A DNA stretch of 64,000 bases. Origin: Pseudomonas antarctica. GTDB taxonomy: Bacteria > Pseudomonadota > Gammaproteobacteria > Pseudomonadales > Pseudomonadaceae. The stretch spans positions 5,332,001 through 5,396,000 of the forward strand of contig NZ_CP015600.1 of assembly GCF_001647715.1 (NCBI RefSeq), read 5' to 3'. The notes below the pieces were generated by a model. The model had not been told where the DNA came from, ran no database searches, and saw nothing but the letters and a program-made list of their open reading frames with translations. Position numbers and translations under genes: made by a program. Of this stretch, positions 34,805 to 46,150 are shown in pieces. Every line of letters starts with the position of its first letter. The stretch's first letter is position 1.

Positions 34805-35986
34805 TTATTCCAGCGCCGCAGCCGGGCCGAAGAACTCGTAACGGGCTTGTTGCTCGGGAACGCCCAGAGCCTTGAGGTGGCGTTTGATCGCCACCATGAA
34901 GCCTTTAGGGCCCAGGAAGTAGGCGTCCAGGTCGCGTTGTTCGGGCAACCATGCCGCCAGTTGCTCCTGGCTCAGCATCCCGACCTTGTCCGCCGCAGGG
35001 CTTACGCCGTCGTCCTCGGCATAGCAGTAAAAGCGTTTGAGTTGCGGATGCCTGGCCGCCAGGGCGTCCACCCAATCACGGAACGCATGCACCCCGCCGT
35101 TACGGGCGCAGTGGATAAAGTGCACCGGGCGCTCAGTCGCCAAGGCCGCTTCGAGCATTGGCAGGGTCGGGGTAATGCCCACGCCACCGCTGATCAACAC
35201 CAGCGGTTTATCGCTGGCGACCAAGGTGAACTCACCCGACGGCGGGAACAGGTCAATGGTCGCGCCGACGTGCATTTGGTCATGCAGGAAGTTGGACACC
35301 CGGCCACCGGCCTCGCGTTTGACGCTGATGCGGTAAAGGCCCGCGTCGCTCAAGGCTGACAAGGAGTAATTACGGCGCACTTCTTCGCCGTCAACCACCA
35401 GCTTCATGCCAATGTACTGGCCCGGCGCGGCGGCCAGGATCGGGCCGTTGTCCACCGGGGCAAAATAGAACGAGATGATCTCGTCACTCTCCTCCACCCG
35501 CTTCACCAGCAGGAACGGCCGTGCACCGCGCCAGCCGCCCGGGGCCTGGGCTTTTTCGTCGTAGATGGCGGCTTCGGCGCCGATCAGGATGTCGGCCAAC
35601 TGGCCGTAGGCAGCGCCCCAGGCGCTCAGCACCTCAGGCGTGGCAATTTCGTTGCCGAGCACTTCGGAGATGGCGCGCAGCAAGCAGGCGCCCACAATTG
35701 GGTAGTGCTCCGGGAGGATCTGCAAGGCCACGTGTTTGTTAATGATTTTGGCGACCAGGTCGCCCAGTTGGTCCAACTGGTCGATATGCCGCGCGTACAT
35801 CAGTACGCCATTGGCCAGGGCGCGGGGTTGGTCGCCGTTGGCCTGATTGGCCTGGTTGAACAGCGGGCGAACCTGCGGGTACTCGCTGAGCATCATGCGG
35901 TAGAAATGCGTAATCAGCGCTTCGCCGCCGCTTTCCAACAGGGGCACAGTGGATTTGACGATGGCACGTTCTTGGGCACTAAGCAT
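34805..35986 (-). CDS. hmp: Flavohemoglobin nitric oxide dioxygenase Hmp
   Basis: A 393-aa protein. The globin domain (1-140) includes IINKHVALQILPEHYPIVG with the proximal His. The FAD domain has RRNYSLSAL (about 206-214). The NAD domain has LISGGVGITPTLPMLEAAL and ends YEFFGP. It oxidises nitric oxide to nitrate. It is divergent from norR, whose binding boxes occupy the shared 147-bp gap, so induction by NO is expected. No defect is visible in the catalytic residues. Confidence 0.97.
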   Translation of the reverse strand: MLSAQERAIVKSTVPLLESGGEALITHFYRMMLSEYPQVRPLFNQANQANGDQPRALANGVLMYARHIDQLDQLGDLVAKIINKHVALQILPEHYPIVGACLLRAISEVLGNEIATPEVLSAWGAAYGQLADILIGAEAAIYDEKAQAPGGWRGARPFLLVKRVEESDEIISFYFAPVDNGPILAAAPGQYIGMKLVVDGEEVRRNYSLSALSDAGLYRISVKREAGGRVSNFLHDQMHVGATIDLFPPSGEFTLVASDKPLVLISGGVGITPTLPMLEAALATERPVHFIHCARNGGVHAFRDWVDALAARHPQLKRFYCYAEDDGVSPAADKVGMLSQEQLAAWLPEQRDLDAYFLGPKGFMVAIKRHLKALGVPEQQARYEFFGPAAALE

Positions 35987-36026
35987 GGCAGACTCCTGGG
36001 TCTTATTACTGAATGCCTTTACTTAC

Positions 36027-36042
36027 TCAGTATTCATGCCAA
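36027..36042 (-). promoter_or_regulatory. Probable sigma-54 promoter of hmp
   Basis: The minus strand reads TTGGCATGAATACTGA. The -24 half TTGGCA-Y-G is a good match to the sigma-54 consensus; the -12 half has GA in place of GC. It lies about 40 bp before the hmp start and downstream of the NorR boxes, as expected for an enhancer-dependent promoter. The gap between is AT-rich, suitable for IHF-type bending. Confidence 0.5.
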
Positions 36043-36082
36043 CTTAATATTGTTTATTTTTCAATGACTTAAATATTAAGTA

Positions 36083-36133
36083 GTCAATATGACCTCCTAC
36101 GCAATATAGTCACAAGGACTACAAGGAGTCATT

Positions 36134-36138
<5 letters not shown>
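36083..36138. promoter_or_regulatory. Three NorR-type enhancer boxes (GT-N7-AC)
   Basis: GTCAATATGAC (36083-36093), GTCACAAGGAC (36109-36119) and GTCATTATGAC (36128-36138) each fit the NorR consensus GT-N7-AC. They start 26 and 19 bp apart. Three such sites are the known enhancer of the norR-norVW intergenic region in enterobacteria. The third box contains the norR ATG (36134) and abuts its AAGGAG ribosome site, so bound NorR should also repress itself. Confidence 0.8.
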
Positions 36139-37681
<1,543 letters not shown>

Positions 37682-37721
37682 ACCAACGGGGTTGCCAAGC
37701 GGCGGTAGACACCTCGGTCCA

Positions 37722-37812
37722 TGTGGGAGCGGGCTTGCTCGCGAATGCGGCGTGTCAGGCAACAACTCTGGCACTGATACACCGCTTTCGGGAGCAAGCC
37801 CCCTCCCACATT
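37722..37812. repeat. REPIN, 91 bp, identical to the copy at 12691-12781
   Basis: The arms and spacer match the 12691 copy at every base. It lies between norR and the convergent DMT transporter gene and supplies two of the three bases of that gene's stop codon (37811-37813). Confidence 0.93.
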
Positions 37813-38713
37813 AGATTGCCTTCGCCTTGTAGACAGGACTCACAGGCTTGGGCTTACGAAACACCAGCACATTCCCCAACATCACCAGCACCAACCCCAT
37901 CAGCGCCGGGGCCGTCCACTGATACCCCTCGGCAAACGCCGACACATTCAGCGCCACCACCGGGAACAACACCGTGCAGTACGCCGCGCGCTCCGGCCCC
38001 ATGCGGCCAACCAGCGTGAGGTAGGCGGTAAAACCAATCACCGACCCCGGAATCACCAAGTACCACAATGCGCCGACATAACGCGCACTCCAATCCATCT
38101 CGAACGGAATCCCGCGCACCGCGCAGTAGGTTGCGAGCATCGCCGAGCCATACGCCATGCCCCAGGCATTGGTGGTCAGCGGCTTGAGCCCGGCCTTCTG
38201 TTGCAGGCTGGAGAGCATATTGCCCGCCGAAAAACACATCGTGCCCAACAAGGCCAAGCCCAGGCCGAGCAAGGTCTGTGGGCTGGCAGTGTGCCCCGCC
38301 AATTCCGGCCAGAACAAGAAACCCAGGCCCATCAACCCGAGCGCGCCGCCCATCAACACGTTCCGCGCAACCCGCTGGCCAAAAAACACCCGGGCATTGA
38401 GGGCGTTCCACAGCGTGGCCGTGGAGAACACCACCGCGACCAGGCCACTCGGAATCCACTGGCTGGCGGTGAGAAAGCACATGAAGTTGACGCAGAACAG
38501 GCACAGCCCTTGCGCCAGGCAGATCAGGTGCCCGCGGCGGTTCATCACCTGCAACTTGCGACTCAGCAGCAACAGTACAAACAGCACCAGCGCCGCCAGG
38601 CCAAAGCGGTAGACGATCGACACCGGAATCGCCACGACGCCCAGCTGCCACTTGAGTGCAATCCACGTGGTGCCCCAGATCAGCACGGTGAGTAAATACA
38701 GGAAAAGGTTCAT
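37811..38713 (-). CDS. EamA/DMT-family exporter
   Basis: A 300-aa protein with ten transmembrane helices in two EamA repeats. It starts MNLFLYLLTVLIWGTTWIAL, the classical EamA opening, with W-G-T-T-W-I. The ATG at 38713 has a GGAG ribosome site. The frame stays open upstream to 39586 on the minus strand, but that part is the shadow of the AraC gene. Drug/metabolite exporters of this type carry amino acids or metabolites; the substrate is unknown. The divergent AraC gene probably regulates it. Confidence 0.92.
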   Translation of the reverse strand: MNLFLYLLTVLIWGTTWIALKWQLGVVAIPVSIVYRFGLAALVLFVLLLLSRKLQVMNRRGHLICLAQGLCLFCVNFMCFLTASQWIPSGLVAVVFSTATLWNALNARVFFGQRVARNVLMGGALGLMGLGFLFWPELAGHTASPQTLLGLGLALLGTMCFSAGNMLSSLQQKAGLKPLTTNAWGMAYGSAMLATYCAVRGIPFEMDWSARYVGALWYLVIPGSVIGFTAYLTLVGRMGPERAAYCTVLFPVVALNVSAFAEGYQWTAPALMGLVLVMLGNVLVFRKPKPVSPVYKAKAI

Positions 38714-38851
38714 AGCGGGCTCCGTCGATTGAGCCACAGTGTCACCCGTCACCCCGGGAGCGCTCTTGCACATTCTTGCGCTTTTGTCGGGCAGTGGGCT
38801 CACAGCGCCAGCGGCGCGGAGTAGGATGCAAGGCGTCGGAGAGCACACGCC

Positions 38852-39730
38852 ATGCCTGATCTGGAATCCCTGCAAGTCTTTCAAGCCCTCAACCGCTCGC
38901 CCAACGCTCGCCTGGAAGCCTGCGCCGAGCTCGGTGACGGCTTGTCTGCGGCCTTGTGGAGCAACCATCACGACTCGCAGGATTACCAGGCGCCCAGCCA
39001 TCACACCTTGTCCTGCTACATCGGCGGCGGCACCGGCACCTTTCGCCGCGACCAGCCGGGCACCAAGGGCGGCCCCGACAAGCTGTGCATCCTGCCGGCC
39101 GAACACCAGTCGGCCTGGGTGATCAACGGCGAGATCCGCCTGGCCCACGTGTATTTCAGCCCGGAACAATTCGCCCTCGGCTGCGTCACCCTGCTCGACC
39201 GCGAACCACGCGAACTGCAACTGCGCGAAAGCACGTTTCTCGAAGACGCGAGCCAGGCCCGGCGCTTTCACCAATTGATCGCCCTCAACTGGCACGAGCC
39301 CGCCGAGCGCCTGCTGACCAGCAGCCTGGCCCATGAAATGCTCAGCCACACCTTGCTCAGCCAGGTAGGCGCGCGTGACGGCCTGCGCCTCAAAGGCGGG
39401 TTGGCCGCGCATCAGCGGCGGCTGTTGGTGGACTACATCGACCACCACCTGGAGGAACCGATCAGCCTGGGGCAACTGGCCGGCCTGTGCGCGCTGTCGG
39501 AATACCATTTCGCGCGGATGTTCCGCCAAAGCTTCGGCTTGCCGCCCCATCAATACCTGCTGGCGCGACGGCTGGTTCGTGCACAAACCCTATTGCGCGG
39601 TGGCGCCCTGCCCCTCGGTGACATTGCCTGGATGTGCGGTTTCTCCAGCGCCAGCCACTTCACCCATCGTTTTCGCCAAACCATGGGCGCGACGCCCGGT
39701 GAATACCGCCTGGCCTTCTGCACCGCCTGA
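38852..39730 (+). CDS. AraC-family regulator
   Basis: A 292-aa protein. An N-terminal cupin-like sensing region (about 1-180) is followed by a double HTH (about 190-290): PISLGQLAGLCALSEYHFAR, MFRQSFGLPPHQYLLARRL, and DIAWMCGFSSASHFTHRFRQ leading to GATPGEYR. It is divergent from the DMT exporter (138-bp gap). Exporter plus AraC activator is a common unit. Confidence 0.93.
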   Translation: MPDLESLQVFQALNRSPNARLEACAELGDGLSAALWSNHHDSQDYQAPSHHTLSCYIGGGTGTFRRDQPGTKGGPDKLCILPAEHQSAWVINGEIRLAHVYFSPEQFALGCVTLLDREPRELQLRESTFLEDASQARRFHQLIALNWHEPAERLLTSSLAHEMLSHTLLSQVGARDGLRLKGGLAAHQRRLLVDYIDHHLEEPISLGQLAGLCALSEYHFARMFRQSFGLPPHQYLLARRLVRAQTLLRGGALPLGDIAWMCGFSSASHFTHRFRQTMGATPGEYRLAFCTA

Positions 39731-39734
39731 ACCG

Positions 39735-42233
39735 TCAACCCCGCATCAAGCCTAACGTCTTGGCTTTGGCCACCGCCTGGGTGCGTCGCTCCACGCCGAG
39801 TTTGCTGTGAATACGCCGCGCGTGGGTCTTGACGGTGTGCAGCGAAATAAACAGCCGATCGGCAATTTCCAGGTTGGAGTTGCCAAGGGCGATCAAATGC
39901 AGCACTTCCAGCTCGCGTTGGCTCAGGGGGTTTTCTGCCACGCCGCCGGGCGACGCCGGTGTCTCCAACCCCAGCTCACTCAATAACCCGGGCGCGCGCA
40001 AGCGCAGCTCGCGAATGGCTTGCTGCACCTGGCAACGCGCCGCCAGTTCCAAGCCGGTTTGCAGGGCGTGACGGGCCAGGGCCGTATCGCCCAGGTGCCA
40101 GGCCACTTCGCCCAGCACGAGGTGCAATTCGGTTTCCAGGCACAGCATGCCGCGTTGCCGGGCGGTGTCGAGCAAGGCATTGAGCCGCACCATGGGTTGG
40201 TCGGCGCAGCCCAGCCGAACCTCGGCCAGCACCAGCAAATACTCCAGGCGTGGAATCAATTCCAGCGTGGCCGGCGGTGCCTGTCGGGCCTGCGGCCCAC
40301 GGAAGTGGCGCAACACCCGGCGCACCGCCTCCACGGTCAAGTCGGCGCGGCCCTGCTGCAACCAGAAGTGGCCACTGACCAGCAGCAACACCGCGCGATA
40401 CACCGAGTCCGGCACCTGGCGTTGCTGCATCAAGCGCTCGGCTTCGCGCAGTTGAATAAAGGCCTGGGCGTAATCGCCATGGTTGGCCGCCAGCAGTGCC
40501 AGGCCGAGAAACCCGTACAGCACGCGTTTGTCCTGGCTGTGCAGACACATAGTCAGCCCGGCCTCGAAACACTCGCCGGCGAGTGCGTCCTGCCCTTGGC
40601 GCAGCGCCAAATGCCCGCGCCGCAGGGCGATGCGCCCCACCAATGGCCCGGCCTTGAGCCGCTGCTGCATCAGCATCGCCTGCACATTTTCGAGCAGGCT
40701 TTGCGCCCGATACGGGGCGCCGCGTTGTTCCAATAATTGCGCGTGGTCCAGCTCCAGCAACGCCTCCAGTACCAACGAGCCGTGGGCCCGCGCCAGGCAC
40801 AGGGCTTCGCGGTTCAACGTTTGGCCGACGTCCAATTCACCGCGCAGCAAGGCTTGCTGGGTCAGGCCCGAGAGGCACATCACCCGCGACGTCCAGGCGT
40901 TATCGGGCAAGGCTTGCAAGGCCTCCAGAAAATGTTCGCGGGAACGCTCGGCATCGCCGCCCAGATGCAACAGCCAACCCCATTGCGCCTGCCAGCGGGC
41001 CAACAAATGGCGCTGTTGCGCTGCGCTGGGTTGCGGGGCAAATCGGGCAAGCTGGTCGATGCACACGCCCGCCTGGTCAAAACGCCCGGCAAACAGCAGC
41101 GCCGCCGTCAACAGCCCCACCAGTTGCGCGGAACCGAGCATCAAGTCATCGCCATGCTGCTCATGCAGGCGCAACAGCAGCAGCGCGTTCTGCTGGCGGA
41201 ACAGGTCTTCAAAACTGAAGTGCTGTAACAGGCTCACCGCCACTTCGTACTCTTCGGCCAGCAAGGCCTGTTCAAACGCGGCTTGCCAGTCGCGCTCACC
41301 GGTAAACCACTGGCAGGCACGCCGATGCCAGGAGCGCTTGGCCGGCCAGGGCTCATCGCATAGCAATCGCGCCAGCGGCGGGAACACTTGAAGCCAATCG
41401 GTGGTGTCTTCCCATGGCTGGATAAATGCACCCAGTGCCTGCAAATCCCGCAGGTACTGATCGCCGTCGCCAGAGCCGAACAGGTGCTCACACAAGCTCG
41501 GGTTGAAACGCGGCAGATGCGCCAGCACACGCCAGGCATCCGCCAGTTCGACCGGCAAGGTACTGAATAGCTCGTGCTGCAGGTAGTCGAGCAAGGTCTT
41601 GTCCGGATGACCGTCGCCCAGCAGGGCGATACGCACACCCGCACACCAACCGGCGCTGAACTGCATCACGCTGTCGACAGTCAGCCCGGGGCCAAGCAAT
41701 TGCTGGACCTGCGCGGGGCTGAATGCCAACTCACTGCACTCCAACAACTCATCGTCGAGCAACAGCCGTGGCCAGTTGCACACCGGCCGGCGTCGCGCGC
41801 CCAGCCACCAGGTCAGTGCCGGGTTGGCGACGTTGAGTAAACGATCGAGCAACGCGTCCAGCCCAGGCGCGGGCAGACGGCAGAAGTCATCCAGAAATAT
41901 CCACGCCGCGTGCTGCCAGCGGCTGAGGTCGAGCAACAAGCTGGCTTCATCGACAAAGGGCAGCCCCAGGTTGTGCGCCAGACGCTCACAAAATTCGTAG
42001 GGGCTGAGGACCGCGCCATTGAGCGGCAGCCAGTAGACCTGGCAGCCTTTCGGCGCCTGCAACGCACATTCTGCGAGCAACGCACTCTTGCCACTGCCGC
42101 CCGGCGCGCAGAGCAACTTGACCCTGACGGGCGCTGCGAGCAAAGGCTCGGTCAGGCGCGGGCGCAACAGATGGTGAGCGGACAGCCGTGGCATGAATCC
42201 AGGACGGTCCAGGCAGCGTGTCATGGCGGTCAT
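39735..42233 (-). CDS. MalT-like LuxR-family ATP-dependent regulator (LAL)
   Basis: An 832-aa protein from ATG 42233; a TTG start at 42263 is possible. The P-loop [17 protein letters not shown] lies near residues 40-56, with Walker [12 protein letters not shown] long helical TPR-like middle follows (about 330-750). The C-terminal LuxR HTH is [20 protein letters not shown], then [20 protein letters not shown]. Such regulators bind an inducer and ATP before activating. It lies downstream of the DUF1302/DUF1329 pair on the same strand, separated by a REPIN and a hairpin, and probably controls it. Confidence 0.92.
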   Translation of the reverse strand: MTAMTRCLDRPGFMPRLSAHHLLRPRLTEPLLAAPVRVKLLCAPGGSGKSALLAECALQAPKGCQVYWLPLNGAVLSPYEFCERLAHNLGLPFVDEASLLLDLSRWQHAAWIFLDDFCRLPAPGLDALLDRLLNVANPALTWWLGARRRPVCNWPRLLLDDELLECSELAFSPAQVQQLLGPGLTVDSVMQFSAGWCAGVRIALLGDGHPDKTLLDYLQHELFSTLPVELADAWRVLAHLPRFNPSLCEHLFGSGDGDQYLRDLQALGAFIQPWEDTTDWLQVFPPLARLLCDEPWPAKRSWHRRACQWFTGERDWQAAFEQALLAEEYEVAVSLLQHFSFEDLFRQQNALLLLRLHEQHGDDLMLGSAQLVGLLTAALLFAGRFDQAGVCIDQLARFAPQPSAAQQRHLLARWQAQWGWLLHLGGDAERSREHFLEALQALPDNAWTSRVMCLSGLTQQALLRGELDVGQTLNREALCLARAHGSLVLEALLELDHAQLLEQRGAPYRAQSLLENVQAMLMQQRLKAGPLVGRIALRRGHLALRQGQDALAGECFEAGLTMCLHSQDKRVLYGFLGLALLAANHGDYAQAFIQLREAERLMQQRQVPDSVYRAVLLLVSGHFWLQQGRADLTVEAVRRVLRHFRGPQARQAPPATLELIPRLEYLLVLAEVRLGCADQPMVRLNALLDTARQRGMLCLETELHLVLGEVAWHLGDTALARHALQTGLELAARCQVQQAIRELRLRAPGLLSELGLETPASPGGVAENPLSQRELEVLHLIALGNSNLEIADRLFISLHTVKTHARRIHSKLGVERRTQAVAKAKTLGLMRG

Positions 42234-42346
42234 TGCTGCATCCTGCTTTTTATTGTTATGCAACCTGACGCCTACCCTAGTCCTGTGGTCGGCGGTTGTT
42301 GAAGAAGTATTCAGCGGGGTGATTGGCAGGCATAAAAAAGCCGGGA

Positions 42347-42369
42347 TTCCACTTCACCCTAAAGTGGAA
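42347..42369 (-). terminator. Hairpin downstream of the DUF1329 gene, possible terminator
   Basis: TTCCACTT (42347-42354) and AAGTGGAA (42362-42369) are perfect 8-bp inverses. On the minus strand a T-run (TTTTTT) follows about 10 bp after the stem. It could end the DUF1302-DUF1329 transcript before the LAL regulator. Confidence 0.45.
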
Positions 42370-42377
42370 GACGGTCA

Positions 42378-42469
42378 CTGTGGGAGCTGGCTTGCCTGCG
42401 ATGGCGATGTAGCAGTGACAGGTGGGCCGGCTGACCCACCTCTATCGCAGGCAAGCCAGCTCCCACAGG
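42378..42469. repeat. REPIN (GCTGG-arm type) between the LAL regulator and DUF1329
   Basis: The arms CTGTGGGAGCTGGCTTGCCT and AGGCAAGCCAGCTCCCACAG are perfect inverses. The spacer contains its own small palindrome, GGTGGGCCGGCTGACCCACC. Arm sequence differs from the GCGGG-type REPINs at 12691, 34690 and 37722, so at least two REP subfamilies coexist. Confidence 0.93.
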
Positions 42470-42492
42470 TTGATTGCATTTCAAATGGAAGA

Positions 42493-43851
42493 TCAGCGAA
42501 CGCCCGTAGACCTCAACGCCGCCGGCGTGTAATCCGCCGCCTTGGCCGCAAAGCCGAACACGAAGCTGCTCTTCTCCTCATTTTTCATCCCCAGCGCGAT
42601 GTAGCGACCGGCGATGATGTCGTACAGGGTTTCCACGGTGTAGGCCGGCACCTGGTGGTCGTAATAGAACTGCGCATGGCCTTCGGCAACACGCCACAGC
42701 TGGCCACGGCCGTCGTAGTGGTCCACCAGCGCGACTTGCCAGCTGTCCTCGTCAATGTACATGTGGCGCTTGGCGTAGATATGCCGCTCGCTCGGCTTGA
42801 CGGTGCCGACCACTTCCCACACCCGGTGCAGCTCGTAACGGGTGAGGTCCTGGTTGATATGCCCGGCCTTGATGATGTCGTCGTACTTGAGGGTCGGCGA
42901 GTCCAACTTGTAGCTGTTGTAAGGGATGTACATCTCTTTTTTGCCGACCAGTTTCCAGTCATAGCGGTCGGGAGCGCCGGAGAACATGTCGAAGTTATCG
43001 GTGGTGCGCAGGCCGTCGGAGGCAGTGCCTGGGCCGTCATACGACACTTGCGGCGCACGCCGCACGCGGCGCTGGCCGGCGTTGTAGATCCAGGCCAGGC
43101 GCGGTTCTTTCACCTGGTCGAGGGTCTCGTGCACCAGCAGCACGTTGCCCGCCAACCGCGCCGGGGCGGTGACCGATTGTTTGAAAAAGCTCAACACGTT
43201 GGCCGCCTTGGCCGGGTCGATATCCGGGATAGCCTGCGGCACCGCCACTTCTTCCTCGAAGCGGATCGGCGTGTAGCTGCCGTTCGTCTGCGGGGTGGCC
43301 TGGGTGATGATGCGTTTCAGGTTGCCGCCGTGGTAACGGGTGATGTGGTTCCACAGCACTTCCACGCCATTCTTCGGAATCGGGAACGCGTAGTAGCGGT
43401 TGCCGGTGAAGTTCTCCAGGCCGTTGCCGTCGTTGATCGCGTGCACATTCAGGGCGCTGCGCTTGATCGACTCATAGATGTCCGGCGGCAGGTTGACCGT
43501 GCGGTGCGTCGGGTACACCGGGATCTTGTAGGTCTCGGGGTAGCGCTTGAACATCGCCACCTGGCCGTCGGAGAGTTTGGCCTTGTACTTGTCCACCGTG
43601 GCGGCGGTAATCACGAACAGCGGTTTTTCATTGGCAAATGGGTCGGCGAGAAAGCCCTTGCTGTCCACTGCGCCGGCGTTTTTCGGGATGCCGCCCGTCC
43701 AGGCCGGGATTGAGCCGTCGGCGTTGCCGGCTTTTTCGGCGCCGACCGGCGTCAGGCTGGTGCCGAGCTTGGCGGCCTCTTCGGGCGACACGGCGGCCAA
43801 GACTTGGGCAGCCAGCATACTCAGGGCCATCACTGCAAATAGCTTACGCAT
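42493..43851 (-). CDS. DUF1329 envelope protein
   Basis: A 452-aa exported protein with signal MRKLFAVMALSMLAAQVLAA. The family hallmarks are an N-terminal AAKLGTSLTPVGAEKAGNAD and IPAWTGGIP, then WNHITRYHGGNLKR, RLAWIYNAGQRRVRRAPQV, and late IYAKRHMYIDEDSWQVALVD. DUF1329 proteins have a LolA-like fold and always travel with DUF1302 partners. They are thought to handle hydrophobic molecules in the periplasm. It follows the DUF1302 gene by 26 bp, one operon. Confidence 0.93.
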   Translation of the reverse strand: MRKLFAVMALSMLAAQVLAAVSPEEAAKLGTSLTPVGAEKAGNADGSIPAWTGGIPKNAGAVDSKGFLADPFANEKPLFVITAATVDKYKAKLSDGQVAMFKRYPETYKIPVYPTHRTVNLPPDIYESIKRSALNVHAINDGNGLENFTGNRYYAFPIPKNGVEVLWNHITRYHGGNLKRIITQATPQTNGSYTPIRFEEEVAVPQAIPDIDPAKAANVLSFFKQSVTAPARLAGNVLLVHETLDQVKEPRLAWIYNAGQRRVRRAPQVSYDGPGTASDGLRTTDNFDMFSGAPDRYDWKLVGKKEMYIPYNSYKLDSPTLKYDDIIKAGHINQDLTRYELHRVWEVVGTVKPSERHIYAKRHMYIDEDSWQVALVDHYDGRGQLWRVAEGHAQFYYDHQVPAYTVETLYDIIAGRYIALGMKNEEKSSFVFGFAAKAADYTPAALRSTGVR

Positions 43852-43877
43852 AGGTTCTTGTCCTTCCTTAAACCAAG

Positions 43878-45668
43878 TCAGAAGTTCACGCCGAAGCTGA
43901 GGGCGATAAAGTCACGATCGGTGAGGGTGTTGTAGTCGCCGCCAAAAAAGTCGGTGTAGCTGAGGCTGGCGGTGTAGGTGTTGCGGTAGTCCGCATCCAC
44001 GCCGACGCTGATCGCCTTGGCGCCTTCATTGAACAGGCCGTTGGGGCCATAGCCGCTGACGTCCTGGGACCAGGACAGGTTGGGCTTGAGGTTCACCCCG
44101 GCAAACACGTTGTTGTAGTCAAGGATTGCCCGGGCGCGATAACCCCAGGAGTTGGCCGTGACGAAACCATCGGTGTCGCCGCCGAAACCGTAGGCGCCGT
44201 ACACCGAATCACGGCCGTAGCGCAGTTTGGTTTTGGATTCCAGTCCACCGACGTGCACGAAGGCCGCCTCGCCCACCAGGGTCAGGCGTTCGGCGCCCAG
44301 TACCTGGTCGAAGAACTGGGTCATGGTGCTCTGGATCTGAGTGATTTCCTTGCGCCGGTAGCCTGAGTTATCCGAGCCGAACGAACTGCGGATCGGCGAG
44401 GCGGTTTGGCCGGCAATCGGGTTGACCAGCGCCAGGGTCAGGTCGGTGGTGTTGAGTTGCACCGGCGCATTCGGGCGATAGCTGATTTCGCCGGTCCAGG
44501 CCGTGCCGGTAGGCAAGGTGGTGGAGAAACTCGCGCCGTACAGGCGAATGTCTTCCGGGTAATCGAGGTAATACTGGCCACGGCCGAGCATGGTGCTCTG
44601 GGCCAGGCCCGAGCCGCTGCCGGGTGCGATGGCGTTGGCGGTCGCCGCGATACGCCCGATGGTGGCCAGGTTGGTGTTGGCGGTGATCGTGCCCACGGTG
44701 GGTGTGCGGCTGTGGTAATTCATGAAGTACAGGCCGTACTCGGTGTCATCGCCGAGCCAGCGCAACGCCGCGCCGAACTGGCCGCCATCGCGGGCTTCAC
44801 GGTCCGATGCACGTTGCACGACCACACCTTCGCGCGTCACCTGGAAGCCCTGGCCGAACGCTGCGGCCACCGGTTGCAATGGCGCAATCGCCGGGCTACC
44901 GACGGTGTAGTTGCCGTTGCAGCCATGGGCCACCACGTCGTTACCGAAGAATGTGCCGCAGTTATCCACCACGGTGTTTTCCCAGTTCAGTTGGTAGAAA
45001 CCTTCCACCGACAGCTGATTGGTGAGGCTCTGGGAGGCGAACAGCATGTTCACCGGAATCAGGCCTTCCTTGATCTCGGCACCCGGGCGGCGGAAAGCCG
45101 ACACGTCGATCGGGTTGATGCTGTTGATCGAGTTACCGATAAACGTACTCTCGCCCCAGCTCACCACCTGCTTGCCGACACGCACGTTGCCCGGCAAGTC
45201 GCCGATGGAATAGTTGTGATAGACGAACGCATCGAGCAGCTCGTAACCGGAGGAGCGCGCGCCCTCGTCGCGATGGTTATTGCTGATTTGCTTGAATTCG
45301 CGATTTTCGTCCTGCAGTTCGAAGTCGTACCAGTATTTGCCGCGCACAAACACGCCGCTGTCGCCGTACTTGAGCTCCAGGTCGTGAATGCCCTTGAAGA
45401 TCTTGGAGAAAGTTTCGCCCTTCTTGAAGTTCAGCCGCCCGTCATCCCCGGTGGACGCCTGCCCCGTTCCGCCATTGGGAATCCCCACCAGTTTTTTGTC
45501 GGCATCGCGCATGCCCCAACTGGCGCCGACCGACAGCGAGGAATCGAATTGCCCTTCGATTTCGCCAATGTTGAACGACACAGCCTGCGCCTGGGCGCAG
45601 CAGCCCAGCGCAACCGCAGTGGCCAGCGCCTGTGGCGTGAAGATGGCGCGCATTGTTGTTTTTGTCAT
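43878..45668 (-). CDS. DUF1302 outer-membrane protein
   Basis: A 596-aa protein from ATG 45668, preceded by GGGGAAG. The signal peptide ends AQAQAVSF around residue 28. The rest is beta-barrel-like, with alternating residues and a terminal Phe (LSFGVNF). It contains FNIGEIEGQFDSSLSVGASW, VRVGKQVVSWGESTF and AFRRPGAEIKEGLIPVNMLF, typical of DUF1302. It is the partner of DUF1329, and similar pairs are linked to uptake or export of lipidic or aromatic compounds. The open frame upstream to 45737 is not used. Confidence 0.93.
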   Translation of the reverse strand: MTKTTMRAIFTPQALATAVALGCCAQAQAVSFNIGEIEGQFDSSLSVGASWGMRDADKKLVGIPNGGTGQASTGDDGRLNFKKGETFSKIFKGIHDLELKYGDSGVFVRGKYWYDFELQDENREFKQISNNHRDEGARSSGYELLDAFVYHNYSIGDLPGNVRVGKQVVSWGESTFIGNSINSINPIDVSAFRRPGAEIKEGLIPVNMLFASQSLTNQLSVEGFYQLNWENTVVDNCGTFFGNDVVAHGCNGNYTVGSPAIAPLQPVAAAFGQGFQVTREGVVVQRASDREARDGGQFGAALRWLGDDTEYGLYFMNYHSRTPTVGTITANTNLATIGRIAATANAIAPGSGSGLAQSTMLGRGQYYLDYPEDIRLYGASFSTTLPTGTAWTGEISYRPNAPVQLNTTDLTLALVNPIAGQTASPIRSSFGSDNSGYRRKEITQIQSTMTQFFDQVLGAERLTLVGEAAFVHVGGLESKTKLRYGRDSVYGAYGFGGDTDGFVTANSWGYRARAILDYNNVFAGVNLKPNLSWSQDVSGYGPNGLFNEGAKAISVGVDADYRNTYTASLSYTDFFGGDYNTLTDRDFIALSFGVNF

Positions 45669-45737
45669 GCGTCTTCCCCGGTGAGTGACAGAAGGCCCCA
45701 CCCTACTGCCGCTCGTCAGGAGCGATAAGCGCACCAA

Positions 45738-46060
45738 AGGGGTATTCGCACTGTCGCTCGAAAGGATTAGCAGGGGCTCTGGCCGGGGTTTGGGCGGGGC
45801 TATGGATCAGGTGGATGGCGGGTTATCAGGGGAATGGATCGCTCACTTCAAGACTATTGCAAATTAAGTAACAGTCCTTGTCATGAACCGCTATTACTCA
45901 TTTTGTTACAACCGACTATTCTTACCGGGCTTTCAGGGCAAACCGCCCGCTCCCGACTTCGGGAGAAAAGTCGAATTTCAATAGATTGGTCAATGTATTC
46001 AATCTGTTACCTGTGTTCACTGACGTTGATTTATCGCTCCTTGATCCAACGTCTTACTTC
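45738..46060 (+). ncRNA. Possible small RNA ending at an unassigned plus-strand terminator
   Basis: No gene on either strand explains the strong plus-strand terminator at 46061-46088: the gene on the left (DUF1302) and the gene on the right both run on the minus strand. The 320 bp before it is AT-rich, contains no convincing ORF with a ribosome site, and has a stem CCCGACTTCGGGA near 45951-45964. A short plus-strand transcript is the simplest reading. The start is not determined. I cannot assign it to a known Pseudomonas sRNA. Confidence 0.35.
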
Positions 46061-46088
46061 GGCCGCTGCCTTTGCAGCGGCCTTTTTT
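46061..46088 (+). terminator. Rho-independent terminator on the plus strand
   Basis: The stem GGCCGCTGC / GCAGCGGCC (46061-46069 and 46074-46082) is followed by TTTTTT. It lies 8 bp from, and points against, the terminator of the SDR gene. No annotated plus-strand gene precedes it. Confidence 0.9.
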
Positions 46089-46095
46089 ATGTGCC

Positions 46096-46124
46096 AAAAA
46101 AACGGGGCGCCCTTAGCGCCCCGT
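46096..46124 (-). terminator. Rho-independent terminator of the SDR gene
   Basis: On the minus strand the stem ACGGGGCGC / GCGCCCCGT is followed by a run of seven T residues. It begins 27 bp after the SDR stop. Confidence 0.92.
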
Positions 46125-46150
46125 AAGATTAAACAGTGTTCAAGCAACGA

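Noticed and set aside
38714..39586. N-terminal extension of the DMT exporter frame to 591 codons
   Set aside because: The extension is antisense to the AraC gene. The EamA fold starts at ATG 38713 with its own ribosome site.
44406..45728. 440-codon plus-strand frame opposite the DUF1302 gene
   Set aside because: Shadow frame; it is rich in His, Val and Ala with no domain, and DUF1302 is convincing on the other strand.
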